Origin: PALSA-612 sp963773055
GTDB taxonomy: Bacteria; Actinomycetota; Thermoleophilia; Gaiellales; Gaiellaceae
Reading direction: 5' to 3'
DNA: 64,000 nucleotides
Assembly (NCBI GenBank): GCA_963773055.1
Contig: CAVYZL010000006.1
Span: 806,001 to 870,000 of the forward strand
The notes under the pieces were generated by a model. That model worked only from the letters and a program-made list of their open reading frames with translations. It was not told the origin of the DNA and searched no databases. Positions 50,922 through 64,000 of the stretch are shown here, in pieces. Each line of letters starts with the position of its first letter. The stretch's first letter is position 1. A program made the translations under genes and the position numbers.

Positions 50922-51798
50922 AGGAAGGTGGCGATACTAACACTGCCTGGGACACCGTGACACCATCGCGATGCGCGAGGCCGATCGCCTCCTCCGGGCC
51001 TCCGAGACCGAGCACCGCAAGTTCTGTCGACAGCTCTTCGCGCACCCGACCGGGCGCGTCCGGGTCGGCGAAGAGCACCGTGCCGAGCGCGACGTGGGTC
51101 GCTCCCGCGGCGATCAGCTCGAGCGCTTCCCGGCCCGTCGAGACTCCTCCCATGCCGACGATCGGTAGGTCGGTGGCGCGGTAGGCCGCGTAGACGGCCG
51201 CGAGCGCGATCGGCCGGACGGCCGGCCCCGAGTAGCCGCCCGTCGCCCGGCCGAGCACCGGCCGCAGCTCCGCGTCGAGCGCGAGCCCGCGGATCGTGTT
51301 CACGAGCGAGACGCCGTCGGCGCCCGCCTCGTCCACCGCCCGTACGAGCGCGGCCACGTCCGACACGGCCGGCGAGAGCTTCGCCCAGAGCGGGAGCGCG
51401 GTCTCCTGCCTCGCGGCCGAGACGATCTCTGCGGCCGACTCGGGCGCCTCGTCGACGTTCGGGCACGAGAGGTTGAGCTCGACCGCGGACACATCGGCGC
51501 GACTCGCGAGCTCGGCGCACGTCTGCGCATAGTCGTCGGCGGAGAAGCCGCCGACCGAGACCCACACCGGTAGGCCGAGCTCGACGATGCGCGGGAGCAC
51601 CTCGTCGAGAAAGCGCTGCCTTCCGGGGTTCGCGAGGCCGATCGAGTTGAGCATCCCCGCGTCCGTCTCCGCGATCCGGACCGGCGGATTTCCCTCACGC
51701 GGCTCCGGCGTGACCGTCTTCGTGACGAAGGCGTCGAGCTGCCTCGCCGTCTCAGGAGCGGTGAGGGCGTCGAGGCAGCCGGACGCGTTGAGCAGCAC
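50845..51798 (-). CDS. pyrD: Dihydroorotate dehydrogenase, class 1B catalytic subunit, short N-terminus
   Basis: FMN enzyme oxidising dihydroorotate, electrons passing to PyrK. NASGCLDALTA, GMLNSIGLANPG, the catalytic Cys motif ELNLSCPNVDEA, AKLSP and VGMGGVSTGREALELIAAGA are all present. The frame has TAG directly before the first GTG (51798), so about 12-15 family residues (the GLRLxNP segment) are missing. At the other end the frame runs 40 residues past the usual stop, into mihF. The 5' loss coincides with the edge of the inserted block 51810-55162, so activity is uncertain. Confidence 0.85.
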   Translation of the reverse strand: MLLNASGCLDALTAPETARQLDAFVTKTVTPEPREGNPPVRIAETDAGMLNSIGLANPGRQRFLDEVLPRIVELGLPVWVSVGGFSADDYAQTCAELASRADVSAVELNLSCPNVDEAPESAAEIVSAARQETALPLWAKLSPAVSDVAALVRAVDEAGADGVSLVNTIRGLALDAELRPVLGRATGGYSGPAVRPIALAAVYAAYRATDLPIVGMGGVSTGREALELIAAGATHVALGTVLFADPDAPGRVREELSTELAVLGLGGPEEAIGLAHRDGVTVSQAVLVSPPSYGRIEGSDTSTSPISRPTDGRSQKG

Positions 51799-51809
51799 CT
51801 ACGGCGAGG

Positions 51810-53365
51810 TTACGTGACGGTGAAGCTCCCCGAGCTCGTCCCCGTACCGCTCCCGTTCGTGACGGTGATCTTCCCGGTCGTCGAGCCGGTCGCCACGCGT
51901 GCGTAGAGCTTGGTCGAGGACTGGACGAGCCACTGCGCCGCCGGCTTGCCGTTGAACTTCACCGACGTAATACCCGTGAAGTTCGAGCCGTTGATCGTCA
52001 CGATCGTCAGGACCGGGCCGCTCGTCGGCGTGAAGCTCGAGATCGTCGGGCCACCGGGAGGCGGCGGTGGTGGTGGCGGTGGGGCGGTGGAGGAGGAGGT
52101 GGCGGGGGCGGGGGTGGCGGCGAGCCGCCCGTCACCGTGAAGTTCGACGCGCTCACACCCGTGCCGGCGCTCGTCGTGACGGAGATCGGCCCGGTCGTCG
52201 ACCCAGCCGCGACCCGCGCGAAAAGCTTCGTCGACGTCTGGACGAGCCACTGCGACGCGAGCTTGCCGTTGAACTTCACGGCCGTGACGCCAGTGAACTT
52301 GGCGCCGTTGACGGTGACGATCGTGTTCACAGGCCCGCTGTTCGGCTGGAAGCTCGAGACCGTGGGGCCGTTTGGCGGCGGAGGAGGCGGTGGCGGAGGT
52401 GGCGGTGGTGGGCCGCCTCCGTAGAGGAGCAGACATCCGTGCGCCGCAGGATCGTTCGACCACTCCTGCTGGAGGTAGTAGTTGTGGCCGTTGATCGTCT
52501 GGTTGTAGTGCGCGCCGCTCGGGCCGTTGATCGGGGACCCGAAGTCCCAGGCGCACTTGTCCGACCCCTCGTTGCCTTGGCCGTCATACCACGCGTTCAA
52601 CCGGAAGTCGTTGATCGCCTCGCGATGCTCGTGGCTCGTGACGTTGATCGTCGCGTCGGCTGGGTCACCGTTGGGACGCTCGCCCGTGTCACACCCGGGC
52701 GCGGCGGCATACGGCTGGTTTGCGTAGATCAGGTTTACGTCGTAGCCGTGGTATGCGCAGTACTGCGTGTACGCACAGCTCCCACCGCCCTGGCTGAAGC
52801 AGCTGCCGACGCCCTGCGGCGTGAAGACGAAGTACTGGTTCGTCGCGTTCTCGGCCCAACCCTGCGCAGCAGCGACGGCATGGGCCTTCGCGATGATCTG
52901 TGCATCCGTCAGACAGATGCTGAGCCCGTTGTAGACGGGGCAGTTGTTGCTCGTGGGAAACGCACCTGTGTCCGTGACGGAGCCGCCGAAGATCGAGCTG
53001 TACTGAACGCTGCCGGGGCTCGGGTTCGGCGCGGTGTCGTAGTACTGCGTCTCAACGGAGTACACGTTCGACGTCGCGCCGCTTGCCGCTGCAACATCGG
53101 TGAAGTACTGGTTGATCGTCGCCTTGTAGCTGGCGGTCATCGAGTACCCGGCCGGAACCCAGTAGATCGCATACGTCTTGTTCGTGTGCATCACGGGCCC
53201 GCCGTGATACGTGAGATCCCCTGCGACCTGCGGACTGACGCCGATCGGCGGCACGGCGCCGCCCACGTGGTTGGGCAGCCCCGGAGCACCGCCCGCGGCA
53301 CCGGCAAGCATCGTTGCTGCAAGGACAACTGCCCCCGCAAGTACCGTGATCCTCAACCGACCCAT
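51810..53365 (-). CDS. Secreted EXORDIUM-like protein with two IPT/TIG domains, frameshifted in a poly-Pro linker
   Basis: Signal peptide (RLRITVLAGAVVLAATMLAG), then a domain with HTNKTYAIYWVPAGY, FVFTPQGVGSCFSQGGGSCA and TSHEHREAINDFRLNAWYDG, matching the phosphate-induced/EXORDIUM-like family whose His-Glu motif is thought to be structural or metal-binding. Two poly-proline linkers each lead to an IPT/TIG domain (VSSFQPNSGPVNTIVTVNGA and ISSFTPTSGPVLTIVTINGS). The frame shifts near 52080 in a G/C-rich proline run; the second IPT domain ends at TAA 51810. Probably extracellular carbohydrate- or surface-binding. Shares its modules with the protease next to it. Confidence 0.75.
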
Positions 53366-53380
53366 TGGACGTCCCTTCCC

Positions 53381-55162
<1,782 letters not shown>

Positions 55163-55251
55163 TCCTCGAGCGTAGGGACCTTTGAACTGTCGGCAGGCGC
55201 GAGCAACGACCCGATCACCAAACTAGCGGGTTTTACACACGGCTGATTTCG

Positions 55252-55925
55252 TCACGCTTCGACCCTCGTTCTGCGGCGGAGCACCGGCCCCTGCACACAC
55301 AAACGCTCGAGCCGGCCGTCGATCTCGACCGCGCAGCCGTAGCAGGCGCCGTAGCCGCATGCCATCGGCGCCTCCCATGCGAGCTGTGCGTCGGGCGCCA
55401 CGCACTCGACCGCTCGGAGCATGGGCTCGGGCCCGCACGCGAGCACGTCCCACTCCCCGGGCGGCAGCGCGTCCGTGACGAGCACGGGGTCGAGGACGAC
55501 CTGTGCGCCGGGCAGGAGCGCCGCCGCCTCCGCGTGGAAGGCGCTCCGGAAACCGAGCGCGGCCGGGGCGCCTCCGAGCGTCTCGGAGAGATACGGAAAG
55601 GGCGCGATGCCGATGCCGCCGCCGACGAGCAGCGGCCGCTCGACGTCGAGATCGAAGCCGTTGCCGAGCGGGCCGAGGACTCGGATCGTCTCGCCCGGCC
55701 GGGCGGCGGCGAGCGCGCGCGTTCCCGGGCCGATCGGGTCGATCAGGAAGGCGAGCTCGCCGGGCGGGGCGAGGCAGAGGCTCATCGGCCGCGGCAGGAG
55801 TCTCCCCGGCGCCTCGAGCATAAAGAACTGGCCGGGGCGGCCCGGCTCGACTCCCCGGCGCTCGAGGTGCAGAAGCACGTACGGCCCGACCGCGTCTACC
55901 GTAGTCACGCGCAGCGGCTCGCGGG

Positions 55926-55929
<4 letters not shown>
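55252..55929 (-). CDS. pyrK: Dihydroorotate dehydrogenase electron-transfer subunit PyrK
   Basis: 225 residues. FAD domain (GRPGQFFMLEAPGRLLPRPM), NAD-binding part (LVGGGIGIAPF, VLACGPEPMLRA) and the 2Fe-2S cluster Cys set MACGYGACYGC with LCVQGP at the end. Passes electrons from PyrD to NAD. GTG at 55929 overlaps the carB stop (GTGA). Confidence 0.94.
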
Positions 55930-58887
<2,958 letters not shown>

Positions 58888-58901
<14 letters not shown>

Positions 58902-59922
58902 GGATCTCCTCCACCCACGCCTCGATCAGCGGCCGCGCGTCGTGCGGCCCTGGGCCTGCTTCTGGGTGGAACTGGACCGAGCGTGCGCGCAGCTCCGGAT
59001 AGTCGAGGCCTTCGATCGTGCCGTCGTAGAGCGAGACGTGCGTGGCCGCGCGGTTGTCCTGCTCGCGGACGGCGAAGCCGTGGTTCTGGCTCGTCACGAG
59101 CACGCGGCCGCTCGCCCGCTCGAGCACCGGATGGTTGGCGCCGCGGTGCCCGAAGGGAAGCTTGTACGTGTCGTGGCCGGTGGCGAGCGCAAGCAGCTGG
59201 TGCCCGAGGCAGATACCGAATGCGGGAACCCGGCCGAGGAGCTCCTCGACTGCCGCGCGCTGCGCGGGCAGCGCCGCCGGATCGCCGGGGCCGTTGGAGA
59301 GCACGACGCCGTCGTAGCGCGCCATCTCGTCCGCGTCGCAGTCGTAAGGCAGCACCGTGGCGGATGCGCCTGCGACCGCCAACCGCCGGAGGATGGATCG
59401 CTTGCAGCCGTAGTCGACGACCGCGACACGCACGTCGCCCTCGACGTTCGCGACGTACGGCTCAGGCGTCGAGACGTCTGCGACGAGCGCTCGCCCGTTC
59501 ATCGAGGGTTGGGCGCGGATCTCCTCGAGCGTCTCATCGTCGGCGCGGTCCTCGGCGACGATCGCGGCGCGCATCGAGCCCTTGTCGCGGAGGTGAAGGA
59601 CGAGGGAGCGCGTGTCGACGCCCGTCAGCGCGACGATGCCCTTCTCGACGAGCCACTCCGTCCACGCTGGGCCTCGCGCCTCGCGCATGACGACGCCGCG
59701 GACGTGCGCCGCGGCGGACTCGGACCTGTCCTCGGCGATGCCGTAGTTCCCCACCATCGGCGCCGTGAAGCACAGGATCTGCTCGGCGTAGCTCGGGTCG
59801 GTGACGAGCTCCTGGTAGCCGGACATCGCCGTCGCGAACACCGCTTCGCCGAACGCGACGCCGTCCGCTCCGACGGACTCCCCGGCGAACCGTTCGCCGT
59901 CCTCGAGGAGGAGGAAGCTCAA
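58888..59922 (-). CDS. carA: Carbamoyl-phosphate synthase small subunit
   Basis: 344 residues, class I glutamine amidotransferase with catalytic Cys in FGICLGHQLLALA and His/Glu in VQFHPEAGPGPHD. The frame is open upstream to 59973, but the family alignment starts at LSFLLLEDGERF; the TTG at 59922 with GGGAG 7 nt upstream is preferred. Upstream lies a REP element (59985-60006). Confidence 0.93.
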
Positions 59923-59984
59923 CGCACGGCTCCCTGCCTCGTACTGCGTCCCTGTGGACAGACCGACACACACTTCTTACCGAC

Positions 59985-60006
59985 CAGTGCCTGGCACTGG
60001 GGTGTT
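59985..60006. repeat. REP-type palindrome, copy B
   Basis: Identical (reverse complement) over 22 bp to 21889-21910; inner palindrome CAGTGCCTGGCACTG. It sits in the 134-bp gap between pyrC and carA, inside the pyr operon. Confidence 0.72.
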
Positions 60007-60055
60007 GCAATTCTGTTCCGATTGATCCAGAGCAGATTGGTCAAGAACGAGCTGC

Positions 60056-61357
60056 TCACGCGGAGTGCGCCACCCGGCCGTTGGCGACGGTGAGGCGAAT
60101 GCTGCCGGTCAGCTCCCGCCCGAGCAGCCACGAGTTCGCAGAGCGCGAGTGGAAGCCGGCCTCCTCGACCGTCCACGTCGCCCGCGGGTCGAGCAGGACG
60201 AGGTTCGCCGTCGCGCCTGGCTCGACGCGCGGCGGCTCGAGGCCGTAGATCCGCGCCGGACCGGTCGACATCCGCTCGACGAGCGTGGCGAGAGAGAGGA
60301 TCCCCGGCTCGACGAGGTGGGTGTTGAGCGCGGCGAACGCCGTCTCCAGCCCGGTGACCCCGAACGGCGCCTCCTCGAACGGCACCTCCTTCTCGTGGCG
60401 CGCGTGCGGTGCATGGTCCGTGGCAATGGCGGCGATCGTCCCGTCGCGGACCGCCTCGATCAGCGCCCGGCGGTCGTCCGCGGAGCGCAGCGGCGGGTTC
60501 ATCTTCACGTTCGAGTCGAGCGAGCGCACGGCGTCGTCCGTCAGCACGAGGTGATGCGGTGTCGCCTCCGCCGTCGCCGCCACACCGTCCGCCTGCGCAC
60601 GCCGCACGGCCTCGATCGACTCGCGCGCCGAGACGTGGAGCACGTGCACCGGCCGCTGCTCGTACGCGGCGAGGGCGACATCGCGGCCGACCATTACGCT
60701 CTCCGCCACCGACGGGTAGCCGGTGAAGCCGAGCTCGGCGGAGACCGCACCCTCATGCATCTGACCCTTCCGCGAGAGCGCCGGCTCCTCGCAGTGGACG
60801 GCGATCGTGAGTTCGGCGACGGCGCCGTACTGGAGCGCCCGCCGCATGAGCGACGACGAGACGACGGGCATGCCGTCGTCCGTGAAGCCGGCCGCGCCCG
60901 CGTCTGCGAGCTCGCCCATCTCGGTCAGCTCTCCCCCGCTCTGGCCCTTCGAGATGGCGGCGAGGAAGCCGACCCCGACCTCGGCCTCCGTTTGAGCGCG
61001 CTCGATCAAGGCGCCGAGGACGGCCGCGGAGTCGATGACGGGATCCGTGTTCGGCATGGCGAGGATCGCGCAGTAGCCGCCCGCCGCAGCGGCGCGCGTG
61101 CCCGAGACGATCGTCTCCTCGTCCTCGCGTCCGGGCGTCCGCAGATGGACGTGCGGGTCAACGAATGCGGGAGCGAGCACGCATCCGGTGCCGTCGATCA
61201 CGCGGTGCCCGTTCGCGTCGACCGTCTCCGCGAGCTGCGCGATGACGCCGTCGTCGACGCGGACGTCGAGCAGTGCATCGATGCCGCGCGCCGGATCGAG
61301 GACACGTGCGCCGCGGACGACGAGGCTGTCCTTCGGCCCGTTCTTGCCGTAGAGCAT
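60056..61357 (-). CDS. pyrC: Dihydroorotase PyrC
   Basis: 433-residue amidohydrolase: FVDPHVHLRTPGREDEETIV, the Asp-containing AGFTDDGMPV (type found in enzymes using Asp in place of carboxylated Lys), and IATDHAPHARHEKE. Cyclises carbamoyl aspartate. Overlaps the pyrB stop by 1 bp (TGATG). Confidence 0.96.
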   Translation of the reverse strand: MLYGKNGPKDSLVVRGARVLDPARGIDALLDVRVDDGVIAQLAETVDANGHRVIDGTGCVLAPAFVDPHVHLRTPGREDEETIVSGTRAAAAGGYCAILAMPNTDPVIDSAAVLGALIERAQTEAEVGVGFLAAISKGQSGGELTEMGELADAGAAGFTDDGMPVVSSSLMRRALQYGAVAELTIAVHCEEPALSRKGQMHEGAVSAELGFTGYPSVAESVMVGRDVALAAYEQRPVHVLHVSARESIEAVRRAQADGVAATAEATPHHLVLTDDAVRSLDSNVKMNPPLRSADDRRALIEAVRDGTIAAIATDHAPHARHEKEVPFEEAPFGVTGLETAFAALNTHLVEPGILSLATLVERMSTGPARIYGLEPPRVEPGATANLVLLDPRATWTVEEAGFHSRSANSWLLGRELTGSIRLTVANGRVAHSA

Positions 61358-62349
61358 CAGGCCACCTCCATCTCGACGCCGGCTTCGACCGGGATCGGGC
61401 CGTGGGTGAGCAGGTCGTAGAGCACCGCCATCCGCGTGACGAGCCCCGCGCGAACCTGCGTCTCGATCAGCGCATCGTCCGCGTCGGCGACGCGCGGGTC
61501 GATCTCGACGCCGCGGTTCATCGGGCCGGGGTGCATGATCTTCTGGCCCGGCCGCACGCGCTCGGGCGTCACGCCCCAGCGGGCCGTGTACTCGCGAAGG
61601 CTCGGGACGTAGTTCGCGCCCTCCTCCATCCGCTCGCGCTGCATGCGGAGGACGTAGACGACGTCCGCCTCTCGGATCACGTCGATGTCAGACGTGACCG
61701 AGCAGCCCATCGCTTCGATCCCACGCGGCATCAGCGTCGGCGGTCCGACGAGAGTCACCGCGGCGCCACAGAGCACGAGCGCCTGGATGTTCGAGCGCGC
61801 GACACGCGAGTGGAGGACGTCGCCGACGATCGCAACGTGCAGGCCCTCGACCCGTCCGAGCGCCTGCTGGATCGTGTACAGGTCGAGCAGCGCCTGCGTC
61901 GGGTGCTGATGCTTGCCGTCGCCCGCGTTCACGATGTGCGCGCCCGTCACCCGTGCGACGAGCTGCGGGGCGCCGATCGACGGATGGCGGATCACGATCA
62001 CATCGGGGCCATACGCGTCGAGCGTCAGCGCCGTGTCCTTCAGCGACTCGCCCTTGTCGACCGACGAGCCCGCCGCCTTGATCGACATCACGTCCGCCGA
62101 AAGCCGCTTCGCCGCCAGCTCGAAGCTCGACGACGTCCGCGTCGAGGACTCGTAGAAGAGGTTGACGACCGTGCGACCGCGCAAAGTCGGCAGCTTCTTC
62201 ATCTCGCGGTCGAGCGCGTTCTCGAAGCTCTTCGCCGTATTGAGCAGCCGCTCCACGTCATCCCGCTCGAGATCCTCGATCGAGATCAGGTGGCGGCGGT
62301 CGGTCGGCGCGGGCGGGAGCTCGTCCCGCACGACGTGGATCTCAGGCAT
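61357..62349 (-). CDS. pyrB: Aspartate carbamoyltransferase
   Basis: 330 residues: the carbamoyl-phosphate motif STRTSSSFELAAKRL, the second-domain HPTQALLDL and MHPGPMNRGVEI. First committed pyrimidine step. Overlaps pyrR by 8 bp. No pyrI is present. Confidence 0.97.
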   Translation of the reverse strand: MPEIHVVRDELPPAPTDRRHLISIEDLERDDVERLLNTAKSFENALDREMKKLPTLRGRTVVNLFYESSTRTSSSFELAAKRLSADVMSIKAAGSSVDKGESLKDTALTLDAYGPDVIVIRHPSIGAPQLVARVTGAHIVNAGDGKHQHPTQALLDLYTIQQALGRVEGLHVAIVGDVLHSRVARSNIQALVLCGAAVTLVGPPTLMPRGIEAMGCSVTSDIDVIREADVVYVLRMQRERMEEGANYVPSLREYTARWGVTPERVRPGQKIMHPGPMNRGVEIDPRVADADDALIETQVRAGLVTRMAVLYDLLTHGPIPVEAGVEMEVA

Positions 62350-62935
62350 GGGCGGATTCCTCCTCCGGAGCGGGTATCAGCAGTACGGCGTCGACCTCGT
62401 CCACCTCGACGAGCTGCACCTGCACGCGCTCGAAGCGCGAGGTCGGAAGGTTCTTGCCGACGTAGTCGGGGCGGATCGGGAGCTCGCGGTGCCCACGGTC
62501 GCAGATGACGGCGAGCTGGACGCAGGCAGGCCGGCCGTAGTCGAAGAGCGCGTCGATCGCAGCGCGGATCGTGCGGCCCGTGTAGAGGACGTCGTCGACG
62601 AGGATGCACGTCTTACCCTCGAGCGGGAAGTCGAGCTTCGTCGCGCGCACGACCGGCTGTGGATGCAGCGGCGCCTCACGGCCGCGCACCTGGACGTCGT
62701 CGCGATAGAACGTGATGTCGAGAACGCCGAGCGCGACCTCGTGCTCGGCGAACTCTGCGATCAGCCGCCGGAGCCGGTGCGCGACGGGCACACCACGCGT
62801 GTGAATGCCGACGAGCGCGACCGCGTCGAGGTTCGGGTTCGCCTCGATGATCTCGTGGGCGATGCGATGAAGCGTGCGCCCGAGCGCTTCCGCGTCCAGC
62901 AGTACGCGCTCCGACGAGGGCGCTTGTGCTTCCAT
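62342..62935 (-). CDS. pyrR: Bifunctional pyr operon regulator/uracil phosphoribosyltransferase PyrR
   Basis: 197 residues; PRPP motif CILVDDVLYTGRTIRAAIDA, and GIHTRGVPVAHRLRRLI near the start. Binds a conserved RNA loop in the pyr leader when UMP is high. Here the loop lies at 62948-62965, just before the ribosome site of this same gene, so PyrR should repress the whole operon at translation. Heads the operon. Confidence 0.96.
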   Translation of the reverse strand: MEAQAPSSERVLLDAEALGRTLHRIAHEIIEANPNLDAVALVGIHTRGVPVAHRLRRLIAEFAEHEVALGVLDITFYRDDVQVRGREAPLHPQPVVRATKLDFPLEGKTCILVDDVLYTGRTIRAAIDALFDYGRPACVQLAVICDRGHRELPIRPDYVGKNLPTSRFERVQVQLVEVDEVDAVLLIPAPEEESAHA

Positions 62936-62947
62936 CTCGACTCCTTT

Positions 62948-62965
62948 CCGGCCTCACGGGACCGG
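62948..62965 (-). promoter_or_regulatory. PyrR-binding hairpin over the pyrR ribosome site
   Basis: Minus strand reads CCGGTCCCGTGAGGCCGG, matching the PyrR loop consensus ARUCCNGNGAGGYU in nearly all positions (GGUCCCGUGAGGCC), closed by a CCGG/CCGG stem. AAAGGAG follows directly and the ATG is 13 nt downstream. No terminator stem is seen, so control is probably translational, as reported for mycobacterial PyrR. Confidence 0.75.
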
Positions 62966-63018
62966 GTTAAAGGGGTACTTGCTCGCAGGAGCCTAACGAA
63001 TCCGGTCGGACGAACGCC

Positions 63019-63807
63019 CTAGGTCGTGTAGCCGGTCTTCACGAGGAACGCCCGGAGCGCCTTCACGTACTTCGTCCCCTGCGGCCAGATGTCGATCCCG
63101 GGAAGTGGACCGAGCTCGCCCCGAGCCCTCGCCGCCTGGATCTTCTTCCAGCCCGCGTCCTCGCGTCCCAGCAGGTACTGGTCGGCAAGCCACGCGGCGA
63201 GCACGCCGCGGACGTCCTCGTGCTGCCTCCGGACTTCCCGATACTGGTTCCAGAGCTCGGTCGAGTCGTGGTCGACCTCCCCCGGGAACAGGCGCGTGAC
63301 GTCGATCAGCCGGCCGCGCTCGTAGTGCCAGATCTGGAGCGGGAAGAAGGACGCCGCGAACGACGTGAACTCGTACGCGAACCGGGCGTCGTTCGACATC
63401 AGCTCGACGTCGCCGCGTCCGTCGATGTTGTTCGCCGTGTAGCCCGGGTCGCGCCAGTTGTGGAGCAGACCGGCATACGTCGCTCGCGCTGGCACCCAGC
63501 GGAAGAACCGCGACTCGGCGCAGCAGTGCGCGCCGCCCGTGAATGTGTCGACCCAGACCTCCGGCTCACCGTCCGCGTCGAGGTCGCGGACGTGTACCTC
63601 CGGGCGGGTGAGGTACGAGGCCCCGAGCTTCCGTGTCACGGTTGCGTTGCCGCGCCGGATCGTCAGCACGAGGCTGCTGTAGACGCCTTTCGTCTTCGTG
63701 AACGAGACGGACGCCTGCACCGGCACGGTCGCCGCCGCCGAGCAGGTGACGGCCGCGCCCGCTGCGATGGCGGCGAGGATCAGCGGTAGGCGACGGCGAG
63801 GAGCCAT
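63019..63807 (-). CDS. Secreted protein with VCBS/FG-GAP-like calcium motif
   Basis: 262 residues: signal peptide (PRRRLPLILAAIAAGAAV), then a beta-rich domain with VRDLDADGEPEVWVDTFTGG, an Asp-rich EF-like loop of the FG-GAP/VCBS type, and a Cys pair in GGAHCCAES. A helical C-terminal half (HEDVRGVLAAWLADQYLLGR) follows. Extracellular; function unknown. The start overlaps the upstream methyltransferase stop by 28 bp. Confidence 0.72.
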   Translation of the reverse strand: MAPRRRLPLILAAIAAGAAVTCSAAATVPVQASVSFTKTKGVYSSLVLTIRRGNATVTRKLGASYLTRPEVHVRDLDADGEPEVWVDTFTGGAHCCAESRFFRWVPARATYAGLLHNWRDPGYTANNIDGRGDVELMSNDARFAYEFTSFAASFFPLQIWHYERGRLIDVTRLFPGEVDHDSTELWNQYREVRRQHEDVRGVLAAWLADQYLLGREDAGWKKIQAARARGELGPLPGIDIWPQGTKYVKALRAFLVKTGYTT

Positions 63808-64000
63808 TCCACCCGGTATTGGAGCACGGGCGGAAGCTCGGCCGCCGCCTTCTCGGTGCCGGCGCGGACTTCCTCGTCGTCGAGCAGGTCGAAGGTCGAG
63901 ATGTGGCGAGCGCGGATCCGCTCGAGCGCGTTCTCGCGGGTGAGCTCCGCGCGTTGCGAGATGTGGTCGAACTCGACGGCGCTGAAACCCGCCGCGGGCA
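63780..64000 (-). CDS. Probable SAM-dependent methyltransferase, C-terminal fragment
   Basis: Only the last 72 codons are inside the window: AAGFSAVEFDHISQRAEL, then RENALERIRARHISTFDLLD, and LQYRVEWLLAVAYR before TGA 63780-63782. The pattern (GF..V, long helix, STF.LL, final WLLAVA) resembles the end of class I methyltransferases of the Methyltransf_11/25 type. The catalytic part lies beyond 64000, so the call is tentative. Confidence 0.55.
   Translation of the reverse strand, partial: PAAGFSAVEFDHISQRAELTRENALERIRARHISTFDLLDDEEVRAGTEKAAAELPPVLQYRVEWLLAVAYR

Overview
The window is GC-rich, with densely packed, mostly minus-strand operons, frequent GTG starts and ATGA/GTGA start-stop overlaps. 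Gene content (mihF-type integration host factor beside gmk-rpoZ-coaBC, a SARP/BTAD regulator, DUF6636- and DUF6529-like proteins, RNase Y together with RNase J, a rodZ-cinA-thpR-recA-recX-rny-miaB-miaA block) points to a high-GC actinobacterium. It most resembles a deep-branching Thermoleophilia/Gaiellales-type lineage; the lineage is inference. The layout looks chromosomal. No rRNA, tRNA, phage or plasmid genes were seen.

Layout. 1-2772: hflX end, then dapC and dapD (lysine/DAP pathway), each broken by one apparent single-base indel. 2783-3592: a self-contained ArsR-SRPBCC gene whose promoter is a palindrome. 3615-13120: minus-strand housekeeping block (dapF-like, miaA, a tyrosine phosphatase, miaB, rny, recX, recA, thpR, cinA, rodZ-like). 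13143-18593: nucleoside-type ABC importer (two permeases, double ATPase, BMP-family binding protein). 18708-25614: ftsK, a secreted DUF6636-like protein, a REP-associated tyrosine transposase with its palindrome, an MmcQ/YjbR protein, RNase J and dapA. 25637-30387: plus-strand island with an uncharacterised peptide export system. 30406-35761: frameshifted dapB, a lipocalin-like secreted protein, a membrane-anchored SARP/beta-propeller regulator, an M16 peptidase, and a small membrane redox pair. 35865-46185: pnp, rpsO, ribF, truB, nrnA-like, rbfA, DUF503, infB, ylxR, nusA, rimP. 46297-50921: SnoaL-like protein, two membrane proteins, dtd, TPR, coaBC, rpoZ, gmk, mihF. 50845-62965: the pyrimidine operon (pyrR-pyrB-pyrC-carA-carB-pyrK-pyrD), interrupted between pyrK and pyrD by two secreted poly-proline/IPT proteins. 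63019-64000: a secreted protein and the end of a methyltransferase gene.

The most novel-looking element is at 25637-30387. A soluble protein of unknown family overlaps a 1035-residue exporter that fuses two cyclic-nucleotide-binding domains, a complete C39 double-glycine peptidase and an ABC transporter. Immediately downstream are two tandem small genes (56 and 53 codons). Each encodes an acidic leader ending in Val-Lys-Gly-Gly and a Lys-rich core with an identical C-terminal tail. Each has its own promoter-like module (same three boxes, same spacing, ECF-sigma-like) and its own near-identical hairpin terminator. This reads as a bacteriocin/RiPP-like or signalling-peptide secretion system.

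Other points: both catalytic cysteines of the dapF-like protein are serines; several genes carry homopolymer-type frameshifts, probably sequence errors in part; a PyrR-binding hairpin covers the pyrR ribosome-binding region; several GTG-start genes have a -10 box exactly 6 nt upstream, implying leaderless mRNAs; REP-like palindromes sit in several intergenic gaps.
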